Shown here piece by piece: positions 26,101 through 37,700 of a stretch of DNA of 64,000 nucleotides. This DNA comes from Chondrilla cf. caribensis (Eukaryota; Porifera; Demospongiae; Chondrillida; Chondrillidae). The stretch's first letter is position 1; every line of letters begins with the position of its first letter. The stretch is from contig OZ026549.1 of assembly GCA_964020155.1 (NCBI GenBank), positions 6,112,919 through 6,176,918 of the forward strand. The letters run 5' to 3'. A model generated the notes under the pieces. That model was not told the origin of the DNA and did no database searches. It saw nothing but the letters and a program-made list of their open reading frames with translations. The translations under genes and the position numbers were made by a program.

Positions 26101-27954
26101 AGAACAGTGTTTGTGGACATTTGTTGTACTTCAGTGCAGCTAGATTGGCTATTCAGGTGCATAGAGTATGAGTTTGTTGCTGATGTCTAGTCTGTGATTC
26201 TAAAGCTCTTTATAGATCTACATCACTCTCTATGACAAACCTAGTAGTGTGCAACAGGAGAATGGCAATGATGATGATGAAAGTGAGTTAGCTCGACCAC
26301 CTCAATAGACCTGCCATTGTTCACATTGTTCACCGTGGTTTTAGGTGAATTATCTGTAGAAGAACGGAAAAAGCGCGAGAAAAAGAAGAGGAAGGCTCAG
26401 TTAAAGGCTAAAAATCAGCAATTGAAGGAATCCAAGAAAGGTATTGGAGGCATAAACTCACATCACATCTTTCATTGATAGTTATTTGGATGTATTTTTA
26501 TAAGATGCGAGTAAATCTGTGGAAAATGATAAAAAATTGGACTTGATGGCCGAGAAAAAAGATGATTTTGTTCCAGAGGAGCTTGTAGCTGTAAGTGCAT
26601 TGATGTTGTACAATAAGGGGAAACTGGGTAATTCTTGAGCGATCACGTAGCAGTGAAACAGATTGAAATGGTTGCAATGTAAAATGTTTTGACTGCAAGG
26701 TCTTCGTCAGGTACAATACCCTAACCCTAACCATTATTGTAAGTGACAAAGACCTTTGCGGTCGAAACATCTTACATTTCAACCATTTCAATCTGTTTCA
26801 CTGCTACGTGATCGTTCAAGAATTACCCGGTTCCCCCTATCTACACCATAGCAATCATGAGCCTCTACCAATTTTTGTTGTACAATAACCCTACCTCAAG
26901 TTGTGCCTTGTACCTCAACCTGTGGAATCACATTCTGCCTTGTACCAGCTTCTGTGATTCAATGGATTTCTTTTCTGCTAATCATTATTATGACTTCTTG
27001 TTTTCTACTAATGATGGTACACTCACTGCCAGATTGAAAAGCCATTAGAAGCAGCATTGAAATTCTTGAAGCCATTGCAGTATTTTGCTTCAAAGCACAT
27101 CGAAACTCACCTATTGGCTTACCAGATTCACTCCAGAAGAGGTGAGGAGTAGATCAGTTGAATGGCTACCACGTCTTATTGTTTTCATTCTTTGCTAATC
27201 ACAGGTAAAATTCTCCTTATGCTACAAGCTGTGAGGAGAGCATATGCAATTGACAGCAATAACCCTGAACTCCATGGCTACATTGTTGATTTGAGCATGG
27301 AAGGTTAGCAGAGGTCCTACATAACTTGTAGTGAAGTCGGGCGATTGATTGTTTGCTTTTCTTCTAGTGACCAAACGCCAATGTCAACTGGACAGTATAG
27401 TGTTGTCTGTTATTGATCAAACTCTTCCAAGCATTTTACAAGGAAAACCACTGTTGGAATTTAATAGTGATTTTATCACTGCTAATCGAGTTTCCCTGCC
27501 CCACATTCTGGCTGGTATGAGTTGTGCAGCACCAAGCGTGATAGCATTTGTCGTCTTAAATGTGAATGTTACTTTAATTCCAATGTCCACCCCTCTCCAG
27601 GGTGTAAATGTCTGGTAAAGCTAGATCCTTCAAAGGCCAAAGATGCTTTGGAGATGTTAACTGATTTGAAAATCACTCACAAGGGAAGGAGTGTTTCGGT
27701 ATGCATGCATGTTGTCTTGTTTCAATAGTCCAAAGTATTAATGGGATAATGTTACTTAGGTATGTGCAAGTGTCTTGAAGATGCTGGAATCTAGTTTCGG
27801 AGAACCATCTGAAGATGTTGTCCACAAGTTCAAGGAAGAATGTCACTCTTTATTTCCTTTGGCAATAAGCTTCATGGCTCCTTCTCAACAGAAGAGCTCT
27901 CCTTTGAAGTTTTCAGAAGTAGATGACAAGGAAAACAACTTACAAGAACATTAA
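22867..27954 (+). CDS. NAA15: N-terminal acetyltransferase A auxiliary subunit
   Basis: About 20 short exons. The ATG at 22867 starts [17 protein letters not shown]. Family blocks in order: [131 protein letters not shown], a Lys/Glu-rich helix ([20 protein letters not shown]) and [14 protein letters not shown] ... [15 protein letters not shown]. These TPR-like repeats wrap the catalytic NAA10 subunit and anchor NatA on the ribosome, where it acetylates nascent Ser/Ala/Thr/Gly N-termini. The end is KENNLQEH. An intron near 26590-27030 has received a miniature inverted-repeat transposon. It is divergent from RNF121 and convergent with HMMR (88 bp apart). Confidence 0.94.
23101..23166. repeat. 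(GT)n microsatellite in first NAA15 intron
   Basis: About 32 uninterrupted GT repeats. Confidence 0.95.
26617..26836. mobile_element. Miniature inverted-repeat transposon with telomere-like loop
   Basis: A 220-bp foldback element in a NAA15 intron. The left arm 26617-26709 is about 90% complementary to the right arm 26744-26836; the ends read GGGGAAACTGGGTAATTCTT and its near-complement. The 34-bp loop contains CCCTAACCCTAACC at 26719-26732. The 11-bp sequence GTTGTACAATA occurs just left (26605-26615) and again 40 bp beyond the right arm (26877-26887), which may be the target duplication if the element extends that far. No coding capacity. Confidence 0.85.
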
Positions 27955-28042
27955 TGTTGTAAACACTGTTCTATGATTTTTTATTTTTATGTGTATAATT
28001 AATAATGTAATATAATGTGTGTAGTGTTATACAAAAGTAGTT

Positions 28043-30566
28043 TCATGTGTTGTGAAGGGACAAGGGTATTATCTGATCATTCTCCATTCCAGTAGTTTTC
28101 CTGGCTGCTCTTTTCACTTTGACAGCATCCTCCCTTAGTCGCATAATTTCCTATAGTAAGTAGGTAATTGGTGTTAAGTTGAAATGAATAAACAGACACA
28201 TTGGATACCCTTTTTAAAGCAATGTTTTCTCTGGTGAGTTTCTCAACGTGATGGATCCTTTGTTTCTTATTCTGATGCCCAACAAGTTGGGCATATTGCA
28301 AACTGAATTTTGTGGCCTGTAACAGATACAAATGTACACATTCTACACAGTTCATGGTGTGTACACAAGGTTCAAGCTACAACATGTACAAATAGTTATA
28401 CGTACCTCAGATAATGCCAACTCAGTTTGGTCTTTCAGTCCACTATTAGCTTCCATCAGAGCATCTATTTGGATCTGGTAGGGCCTATATTTATCATCTA
28501 TTTCATGGTACCGGTCTCTCCACCTGTGAATGTATTACGGTTAGTTACATTAGTACACACTCCATTCTCAGGAGCAACAACAATTACGACTTACAATGTA
28601 AGTTCTGCTTGCAGATCTTTCAACTCTTGTTCAAGTTTGGCAACATCTGTTTGTAGCACCTCTTCTGTGTCATCTCTGTGCATTAGCAGTTACATAGCAT
28701 GGGATAATGTTATATGACTAGACCTATCACAGCTTACATTGTTTGCTTGGTGGAGGTCAGACTTTCAATTTCTTCCCTCAAAGTAGCCAGTAACAACTCC
28801 CTTTCACACAGTGTATCGTTCATGGCTTGGACTTCACCTCTTCTACATTCAATCATTTGTTCGAGAGACACTACTTGGTCTTTCAACTTCAAGATTTCAT
28901 CATCCTTTAAACTGATTTTACTCGCAGCCTCTTCAAGATCGCTTTCCATATTTCGCATATTTACTTTCATCTGTGCCATATCAGCAGTCAGTGTCCTCTG
29001 GTTTACTTCCTGGAGTAAACACTGTTTTTCTAAACGACTATAAGCCTCTTTGAACAATTCATAGTCCTTGTTTCTGTACAAAAAAACAGAACACATGATA
29101 ACAACACTGTGGTCCATGATGGTATAGATGTACCTTTGAGCAAGAGCTCCTTGAGCCACTTGTAGCTCTGCCTTGAGCAACGACATTGACTCTTTGTATT
29201 GCTTACGTTGCTGGTCTGAAATAACAATGATTATTAATGCAGACAACATCCAATAATTTAAAAACATAGCACATATTGCACAAACCCAATTCTTCTTCAA
29301 TTTCAATGCATTTGGCAGTCATAGAATGAAGAGCTTGGTAATTTTCTTCGTTGGTGCTACATGTCAAAAAAAACATGTTTCAACTTGCACTTGATAATCC
29401 AATTCATTTGATGACAGGAAAGAATTATTGGAGGCTAAAGGGGTTTTTCCCACTTTTTAGAGAATTATACAACACAAGTCAGTTACATCATTGCACTTCG
29501 AGTCTTCTTTGCATAGAGATCGTCCCCTCCCATTGTAATTCCAGACATTTTGCATTACGTATATTTGTGCACAGTGAAACATGCCAACTCTTTGTAGAGT
29601 GTTACATAATCCAGCTCAACATACTTTAGAAGGTCATCCTTTTCCTTGACTGCATCTAAAAGTTCCACTTCAAGAGCTGCTCTGGTCTCTGTGGCTTCTT
29701 GTAACTGTTGCTGCAGTGACCTGTGAATAACAAAATACTTCCTTAGTTCTCAGTGTTCACTCACTAAGGGGTTCAACATGATAGACCATACTTTGTATCA
29801 CACTTGAGCTGGCTCATATCCTCATCTTCAGAGGATGACAATACATGTTGATTGGATCCCTCTAATGCAGATTCAGTACTGTAAAAATGGAGGGTAATTT
29901 TAGTACATTCAAAATAGGAAATCAACAGCTATTCACCTTTCGTCATTGAACGTGTCCACCTCTGTTGTCATTTGCTTCGAGTCTCCAACTGAACCATTGA
30001 GCTGGTAAGCGTTCCTCTACATCACGTAATGATAGATGTAAGAACTGTAGAACAAGTCATTATTTACCCTCAGAAATTAAAGTATTTGAACCCTCGAACA
30101 CCGTATCAGGACCATATGTAGTATACGTACGAAAGAATGGCCTCTCAGTGCAAATAAGAACACCCATCTACCTTTTGACTGAGATACAAGTAGATTACAC
30201 CAACAACACACCCATAAGTCATGATACATAATACAATAGCCATCACAGCGATTTCACACTTACGAAAGAGGACGGTGACGGTACACAACCTACAATGGAG
30301 AAAAATGAAAGCACTTCAACACCGCGTGCGAAACTAGAAATACACCTAAGTCATACCTGCATCGTGAGTAAATCTTTCTGACTTTGCAAAATAGCATTTC
30401 CGCTTTTTGTCTACCAACTGAACGTCGTACGCTCCCACACCTGGTGTATCAGGTACTATTGGGAAAGTGGTTCAAATAACTGCAAACTAAAAGTACATAA
30501 GTGTTCCAAACCGGTAAAGATGACCGACTTACTTTTATTTTGAAACCTTTTGGCCTTGGAAAACAT
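28043..30566 (-). CDS. HMMR: Hyaluronan-mediated motility receptor-like spindle coiled-coil protein
   Basis: The minus-strand start at 30566 reads MFSKAKRFQNK; the GTAAGT donor joins an exon with PDTPGVGAYDVQLVDK and YFAKSERF, then GCVPSPSSF. This matches the HMMR N-terminus (SPGAYDV..FQKSQRF). Long coiled-coil exons follow (SLLKAELQVAQGALAQ, NKDYELFKEAYSRLEKQCLL, DDEILKLKDQVVSLEQMIE). The diagnostic C-terminal block SLQYAQLVGHQNKKQRIHHV then KLTRENIALKR corresponds to HMMR's leucine-zipper/centrosome-targeting region. The last exon gives EDAVKVKRAARKTTGMEND and stops at 28043. In animals this protein links spindle poles, TPX2 and microtubules. It is shorter than the vertebrate form, with far less central coiled coil. 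It is the last intact gene before the telomere, and its 5' end is the apparent source of the subtelomeric modules. Confidence 0.85.
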
Positions 30567-31511
30567 TTCGAATTCAACTACGAGACAATCAGCATCTTGA
30601 TTTTACCGCCTTAACATTAATACAGGACCCACCCCTTTTGCGCTTTTACAGGAAATACCCCTTCTGTCTGTCGTCTAGGGTTAGGGGATAGGGTGACCGG
30701 TCTATTAAGGCTCCAAGTATAGACCACGGACAGACATGTGTAAAGCTTTATTAGAAAAGAAAGAAATAGATATGTAGTAAGTAAATATGGTCACCAGGTG
30801 TAACGTAACTTTGTTAAATGAAGATGGAAAGAATGTCTATACAGTGTGTTTACCTTCGTCTTTCCACCAAGAAACAAGTAAACACGACAATTGCACTCAT
30901 GTCCCGGCCTCAGTCATCACTCAACCCACATTGGAAGCCCTTTCCTCCTGTAGTTTAAATAAGGCCCAAATATCTGGTCCCATATTAACTCCAATTTATT
31001 TGTGCTTCCTGGTTGTGTGTTCAGTGGATGCAGGTAATTGGATGTGATCCAATATAGTGTTTAGTCTTGTGACGTTGACATTGTAACAAGTATGAAGGTC
31101 AACCATGGCCAGCTGATTTGATAAGAAAAGATGTAAGGAGACTCCTTAGGTGACATTTTGATGAGGCTGACCTCATTGTTGGCAAAGTAAGCCTTTGGCA
31201 AGAAAATATGCTCATACTTTATTGACACTGTTTTGCTATACAGATAAGTATGCAGTCTATTGATGCTGTCAAAGAATACTTTAGAGAAGATTGCATAAAA
31301 GTGATTGGCAGTTGATGATAGACCTGAAGAAACAGTTTCAAACTCTTTGATACTCATTAATACCATACTTGTCATAATTATGTTCTATTGTTCAAGTACA
31401 AAATAAAATGATTGCAATAAAATGAAAGAATTGTAGGATTCACATTTTTATGGAAAGGATCACTTACTCAGGGTCAAAAACACCTATATATGGAGAACTT
31501 TACAGGAACTT
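30567..31511. other. HMMR upstream flank, source-like segment of the subtelomeric modules
   Basis: No supported gene. The part just upstream of HMMR (to about 30690) and the segment around 31380-31510 are both recognisable in the modules D1-D3, there closer together. A telomere-like AGGGTTAGGGG sits at 30677-30687. A small + strand open frame at 30787-31047 has no recognisable similarity. Confidence 0.6.
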
Positions 31512-31796
31512 GCCCATATACCACTTAATATTATAATAAAATGAATGTACTTTTGTATGTATATAAGTGTAATATGCCTTGTGGTGATCACCTGAGCAAT
31601 TGGACAATTCTTTGCTGTTCACCAAGGGCTAGCCAGTGTCCATGCCAAACTCACCAACACAATTTGTGAAGAATTGAGATTGTCCTGAGTGTGCTATAAG
31701 CCTCATGGTGACAAGCAAAGAATGTCATTTTTTGACTTGTCACAACGGCCTCTCCAGCGTGCATGTGATGCATCATAGGTCAAATACGAATGCTCG
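31512..31796. repeat. Diverged single satellite A monomer
   Basis: The most gene-proximal satellite A copy. It shares the order GTGATCACC, CACCAAGGGCTA, TGTCCATGCCAAACTC, GATTGTCCTGAGTG, TGATGCATCA with the arrays, but is more diverged and not flanked by other monomers. Confidence 0.8.
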
Positions 31797-32420
31797 TAAG
31801 TGTTACAAACTGATAAAGGTGACTGACATACTTTCATTTTGAAACCTTTTGGCTTTGTAAAACGTCAAATTCAACTACATGTGGGATGATTTTAACGCTT
31901 TAACATCAATACAGGACCCACCCCTTTTACACATTCACAGGAAATACCCATTCCCTCTGTTCTAATCGACTGTCACTTAGGTTAAGTTGGGTATACTTAT
32001 TTAGGCCATAGATACTTGTTATTGACAATTAAAATTGACGCATAATTACATAATAAATATTAGTTAAAGCGGTAGTACGTGGGTGTAGCAATAGTTTTCA
32101 TTCTTTCCAACCTTATGTTGTTCATAATTTGTTCAAGTATCAAAATACTGTATTATAATGATCACATTAACGAAATGAAGAAATTGTCGGATTTGTAATT
32201 AATAAAATAGTCACCCACTCAGGGTCAAAGACACCTATATATGTAGAGCTTTACAGGGACTTTCCACAGATACTGTGTACTTGCGTCATTCCACGAATGC
32301 AGAAGACACTATTCTAGCTGGGAGGTCAGCCGCGAGTCCCAAAGCTCCCCCCTACGGTTCTTTGTAGAGAGTATGCGACTGACCACCAGGAAGTGAGCTA
32401 TTTTTTTTCAGAGAAAAAAA

Positions 32421-32494
32421 CCGTCCTTTCGAGGATTCGAACCCGCGACCTGGAGCCTAGAGTCGTGTCACCTGACCACCCCGCCACCGTGACC
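32421..32494 (-). repeat. tRNA-like head of a SINE-type element (module D1)
   Basis: A 74-nt minus-strand segment carries an A-box-like TGGCGGGGTGGTCAGG and a perfect B-box GGTTCGAATCC, and ends before a run of T (Pol III terminator-like). The acceptor arms do not pair properly, so it is tRNA-derived and not a working tRNA gene. The body of the element continues to about 32210 and matches the headless copy at 3186-3326. Confidence 0.65.
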
Positions 32495-33232
32495 TATCTA
32501 TTTTATTAATATTATCTGCGCTATTTAAAGTTGCCCTCAATGTTCAATTCGGAGAATAGGCCACTCCCAGGCACTCGAATCGCTTGATCGTCTCTAATAG
32601 GTTTAGAAGAACCTTCGGTGAAGATTTAAAGTTCGTTGAAGTCTTTTCGCTCAAATTCTAGCCCAAATCCTAATTGTCGGCGTTTTGAAATCGGCCATTT
32701 TGTTCGCACAATATAAATAATATAAATTCACTGTAGTAGTTACGCGTAGGAATTGCATATTATATGATGTTGCAGTATTTCCTAAATTCGAATATACTCG
32801 AAGATGGTGGAGCTACGTAGCTCGTAGCTACGGCAAAGGAACTTTACAAAGTCTTCTGTTTCATACTATAAAACCCAAGGGTATGTAAAGTTTTCCTACA
32901 TTCCTGACTGTATGAACTATTGGGACCAGACCTTGCCAGGGCAGTGAACACCCGGTGACTATTTGTCACCGCCTCACGTAACCCCTGAGTCCGAGGCTTC
33001 CTTTTTGTATCACATTTGTTGTTCTTTGATTCGAATAATAATGTGTTTCTCCCCCTTATTGCTTTCCTGTGATAGAAACTTCGTCGGAGAATGCGCGAAC
33101 ACTGTAAGGGACATAGCAGTATTCCTCTGCAAAGAGAAGATATTACCAAATTGCATCTTCGAGGTGTGGTTGTGTAGGGTATGGGTTGAGGTATATTAAC
33201 TGATAGAATATGTTCACTTGCTTTGTGTTCAG

Positions 33233-33401
33233 TTTTGAAGTAGTGAAGATCATTCGTGACAAGATACTGGACATGACTGGTAGTAACCAGTGAGTACATC
33301 ATTGTGATCCACTGTGATTATCATACTCAAGTATTACATCTGCTCTCAGAGTACCACTTGTTCTGGTGGGAAACAAGACAGACCTCCACATGCAAAATTA
33401 A
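33233..33401 (+). pseudogene. RHEB: RHEB GTPase pseudogene fragment, copy 1
   Basis: Two exons with intact GT-AG borders (33233-33289 and 33350-33401) encode FEVVKIIRDKILDMTGSNQ and VPLVLVGNKTDLHMQ. This corresponds to the middle of RHEB, including the G4 box NKTD. A TAA follows directly after LHMQN, and neither the P-loop, switch regions nor the C-terminal CaaX part is found nearby. RHEB activates mTORC1 when GTP-bound; this piece cannot do so. Confidence 0.85.
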
Positions 33402-33689
33402 TAGTTCTGTGTAGCACTGCAAACACACACATCAAAATAGAACTATTGCCAGTACCTGTTTTACAATAATCTATTATCACAATGTCAACACAATAAGTTA
33501 TATTATGTATACCAAATCTAGCACACGGCATTATACTATGATGGGTCAGGTATTTAGGTACGTATCTCGTCGACCAGCACATGCCATTTTGTATTTCCCA
33601 CTGGTGACATAGGTGTCAGTGACCCCCCTTTCCCTCTGACACCAGCATGGCCGTCTTCTCAGGAAGTTTGAGAAATACGAATGCACAGA

Positions 33690-34137
33690 CACACTCCTTG
33701 ACCTAGTACGGTCCTTCTGATAGTAAAAAAGATGCATTTTGATGTCGACCAAAAATTCTCCCCAGTGCCCATATACCACATATAATAAAATGTATATACT
33801 TTTGTATGTATATAAGTGTAATATGCCTTGTGGTGATGACCTGAGCAATTGGACAATTCTTTGCTGGTCACCAAGGGCTAGCCAGTGTCCGTGCTAAACT
33901 CACCAACACAATTTGGTAAGAATTGAGATTGTCCTGAGTGCGCTATAAGCCTCGTGGTGACAAGCAAGAAAATGTCATTTTTTTGAGTTGTCACCACAGC
34001 CTCTCCTGTGTGCACGTGATGCATCATAGCTCAAATCCGAATGCACAGACACACTCCTGGACCTGGTAGCTACCTTCTGATAGCAAAAAAGTTGCATTTT
34101 GATGTCAACCAAAATTTCCCCCTATTGCCAATATATA
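33690..34137. repeat. Satellite A block, left of the transposon insertion
   Basis: About one and a third monomers of satellite A. The block is interrupted at ATATATA by the element at 34138. Confidence 0.85.
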
Positions 34138-34760
34138 CCGTTTTCACATGGACACCGTAAAGCGGGTCGAACCCGGGTCGATTTAAACCGGGTTCGACCC
34201 GCTTTTGACCTGATTTCCGTTCACATGGGGATAACAAGATTCGCATATTGTGTAAATATTTGATTCCAGAAAATGGCGACGTTGGCGTTCTTTTCGTTTT
34301 TATTTGTTATGGCATCGTCTGAGGTGTAGAGCTCGTAGACGGCAACTAAAGGTTAGGTATATGACAAGTAGAGCAGTTATGAACTGTCACAAGCTTCGCG
34401 GCAGTACAGACTTTGTAGACTGCTCATTTTTTGGCTTTCTTATTTGCTCGGCGTTCGATCGCGTGTCAGGCCAGCAGAATTATCTGGATGAAGCCCAGAA
34501 GCCCTTCGCTTTCGTCCGACATTGCTGGTAACTGGTTCGATAGGGAATTGGAACAGAATTTTCGTGTTACTAGTTCCGCCATTTTTAACTCACTTTCAAC
34601 TCGCTTGCAACCGGGTTGAACCCTACTTTTTACAAGGGTTCGACTCGGAATTTTAACCCGGGTTCGACCCGGTTTCGTGACGTCATGTGAACGCACTAAC
34701 TCGCTTTAAACCGAGTTCGACTCGGGTTCGACCCGCTTTACGGTGTCCATGTGAAAACGG
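34138..34760. mobile_element. Non-autonomous DNA transposon (623 bp) inserted in satellite A
   Basis: Terminal inverted repeats of about 37 bp are perfect: the left end starts CCGTTTTCACATGGACACCG and the right end is its complement. Flanking TA dinucleotides on both sides suggest a TA target duplication. Several subterminal GGGTTCGACYCG motifs in both orientations lie inside. Short internal frames (for example 34304-34531) have no recognisable transposase. The satellite monomer resumes on the right at the position where it broke off on the left. Confidence 0.85.
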
Positions 34761-37700
34761 TAATATATACTTTGTATGTAGATTCATATATAAGTGTAAT
34801 GTGCATTGTGGTGATCACCTAATCAATTTGAGATTTCTTTGCTGGTCACCAAGGGCTACCTAGTGTCCATGCCAAACTCACCAACACAATTTCCGAAACA
34901 TTCTGATTGTCCTGAGTGCGCTATAAGGTATATGGTGACAAGCAAAAAAATGTCAATATTTGGACTTGTCACCACGGCTTCTCCTGTGTGCACGTGATGC
35001 ATCATAGCTGAAATCCAAATGCACAGACACGCTCCTGGACCTGGTAGCTACCTTCTGATAGCAAAAAGTTGCATTTTGATGTCGACCAAAATTTCCCCCT
35101 ATTGCCAATGTATATACTTTATATGTAGATTCATATATGCGTGTATTACGCCTTGTGGTGATCACCTAAGCAATTTGATATTTCTTTGCTGGTCACCAAG
35201 GGCTACCTAGTGTCCATGCCTAACTCACCAACACAATTTCGTAAACATTCTGATTGTCCTGAGTGCGCTATAAGCCTCGTGGTGACAAGCCAAAAATATG
35301 TCAATTTTTTGAGTTGTCACCACGGCCTCTCCTGTGTGCACGTGATGCATCATAGCTGAAATCCAAATGCACAGACACGCTCCTGGACCTGGTAGCTACC
35401 TTCTGATAGCAAAAAGTTGCATTTTGATGTCGACCAAAATTTCCCCCTATTGCCAATGTATATACTTTGTATGTAGATTCATATATGCGTGTATTACGCC
35501 TTGTGGTGATCACCTAAGCAATTTGATATTTCTTTGCTGGTCACCAAGGGCTACCTAGTGTCCATGCCTAACTCACCAACACAATTTCGTAAACATTCTG
35601 ATTGTCCTGAGTGCGCTATAAGGTATATGGTGACAAGCAAAAAAATGTCAATTTTTTGAGTTGTCACCACGGCTTCTCCTGTGTGCACGTGATGCATCAT
35701 AGCTGAAATCCAAATGCACAGACACACTCCTGGACCTGGTAGCTACCTTCTGATAGCAAAAAGTTGCATTTTGATGTCGACCAAAATTTCCCCCTATTGC
35801 CAATGTATATACTTTGTATGTAGATTCATATATGCGTGTATTACGCCTTGGGTGATCACCTAAGCAATTTGAGATTTCTTTGCTGGTCACCAAGGGCTAC
35901 CTAGTGTCCATGCCTAACTCACCAACACAATTTCGTAAACATTCTGATTGTCCTGAGTGCGCTATAAGCCTCGTGGTGACAAGCCAAAAATATGTCAATT
36001 TTTTGAGTTGTCACCACGGCTTCTCCTGTGTGCACGTGATGCATCATAGCTGAAATCCAAATGCACAGACACGCTCCTGGACCTGGTAGCTACCTTCTGA
36101 TAGCAAAAAGTTGCATTTTGATGTCGACCAAAATTTCCCCCTATTGCCAATGTATATACTTTGTATGTAGATTCATATATGCGTGTATTACGCCTTGTGG
36201 TGATCACCTAAGCAATTTGATATTTCTTTGCTGGTCACCAAGGGCTACCTAGTGTCCATGCCTAACTCACCAACACAATTTCGTAAACATTCTGATTGTC
36301 CTGAGTGCGCTATAAGGTATATGGTGACAAGCAAAAAAATGTCAATTTTTTGAGTTGTCACCACGGCTTCTCCTGTGTGCACGTGATGCATCATAGCTGA
36401 AATCCAAATGCACAGACACACTCCTGGACCTGGTAGCTACCTTCTGATAGCAAAAAGTTGCATTTTGATGTCGACCAAAATTTCCCCCTATTGCCAATGT
36501 ATATACTTTGAATGTAGATTCATATATGCGTGTATTACGCCTTGGGTGATCACCTAAGCAATTTGAGATTTCTTTGCTGGTCACCAAGGGCTACCTAGTG
36601 TCCATGCCTAACTCCCCAACACAATTTGGTAAGCATTCTGATTGTCCTGAGTGCACTATAAGCCTCGTGGTGACAAGCCAAAAAAATGTCAATTTTTTTC
36701 TTGTCACCACGGCCTCTCCTGTGTGCACGTGATGCATCATAGCTGAAATCCAAATGCACAGACACACTCCTGGACCTGGTAGCTACCTTCTGATAGCAAA
36801 AAGTTGCATTTTGATGTCGACCAAAATTTCCCCCTATTGCCAATGTATATACTTTGAATGTAGATTCATATATGCGTGTATTACGCCTTGGGTGATCACC
36901 TAAGCAATTTGAGATTTCTTTTCTGGTCACCAAGGGCTACCTAGTGTCCATGCCTAACTCACCAACACAATTTGGTAAGCATTCTGATTGTCCTGAGTGC
37001 GCTATAAGCCTCGTGGTGACAAGCCCAAAAAATGTCAATTTTTGGTCTTGTCACCACGGCCTCTCCTGTGTGCACGTGATGCATCATAGCTGAAATCCAA
37101 ATGCACAGACACACTCCTGGACCTGGTAGCTACCTTCTGATAGCAAAAAGTTGCATTTTGATGTCGACCAAAATTTCCCCCTATTGCCAATGTATATACT
37201 TTATATGTAGATTCATATATGCGTGTATTACGCCTTGTGGTGATCACCTAAGCAATTTGATATTTCTTTGCTGGTCACCAAGGGCTACCTAGTGTCCATG
37301 CCTAACTCACCAACACAATTTCGTAAACATTCTGATTGTCCTGAGTGCGCTATAAGGTATATGGTGACAAGCCAAAAAATGTCAATTTTTTTCTTGTCAC
37401 CACGGCTTCTCCTGTGTGCATGTGATGCATCATAGCTGAAATCCAAATGCACAGACACACTCCTGGACCTGGTAGCTACCTTCTGATAGCAAAAAGTTGC
37501 ATTTTGATGTCGACCAAAATTTCCCCCTATTGCCAATGTATATACTTTGTATGTAGATTCATATATGCGTGTATTACGCCTTGGGTGATCACCTAAGCAA
37601 TTTGAGATTTCTTTGCTGGTCACCAAGGGCTACCTAGTGTCCATGCCTAACTCACCAACACAATTTCGTAAACATTCTGATTGTCCTGAGTGCGCTATAA

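Larger units (their letters stand above)
31797..33689. repeat. Subtelomeric module D, copy 1
   Basis: This segment recurs at 39588 and 47108. It begins with a decayed copy of the HMMR first exon/promoter, compare 30495-30660. AT-rich sequence, a SINE-like repeat (about 32210-32500) and a RHEB pseudogene fragment follow. Copy 1 has about 130 extra bases near 32920-33050 that copies 2 and 3 lack. Confidence 0.85.

Noticed and set aside
30787..31047. 86-codon + strand frame upstream of HMMR
   Set aside because: No recognisable similarity, no splice context, and it lies in sequence that is partly the source of subtelomeric repeats.
32421..32494. Functional tRNA gene in the modules
   Set aside because: A and B boxes are present but the acceptor stem does not pair and the T stem has mismatches. 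It is attached to a repeated body, as in tRNA-derived SINEs.
33233..33401. Working RHEB gene
   Set aside because: Only two internal exons exist, followed by a stop; P-loop, switch regions and the CaaX end are missing within the module.
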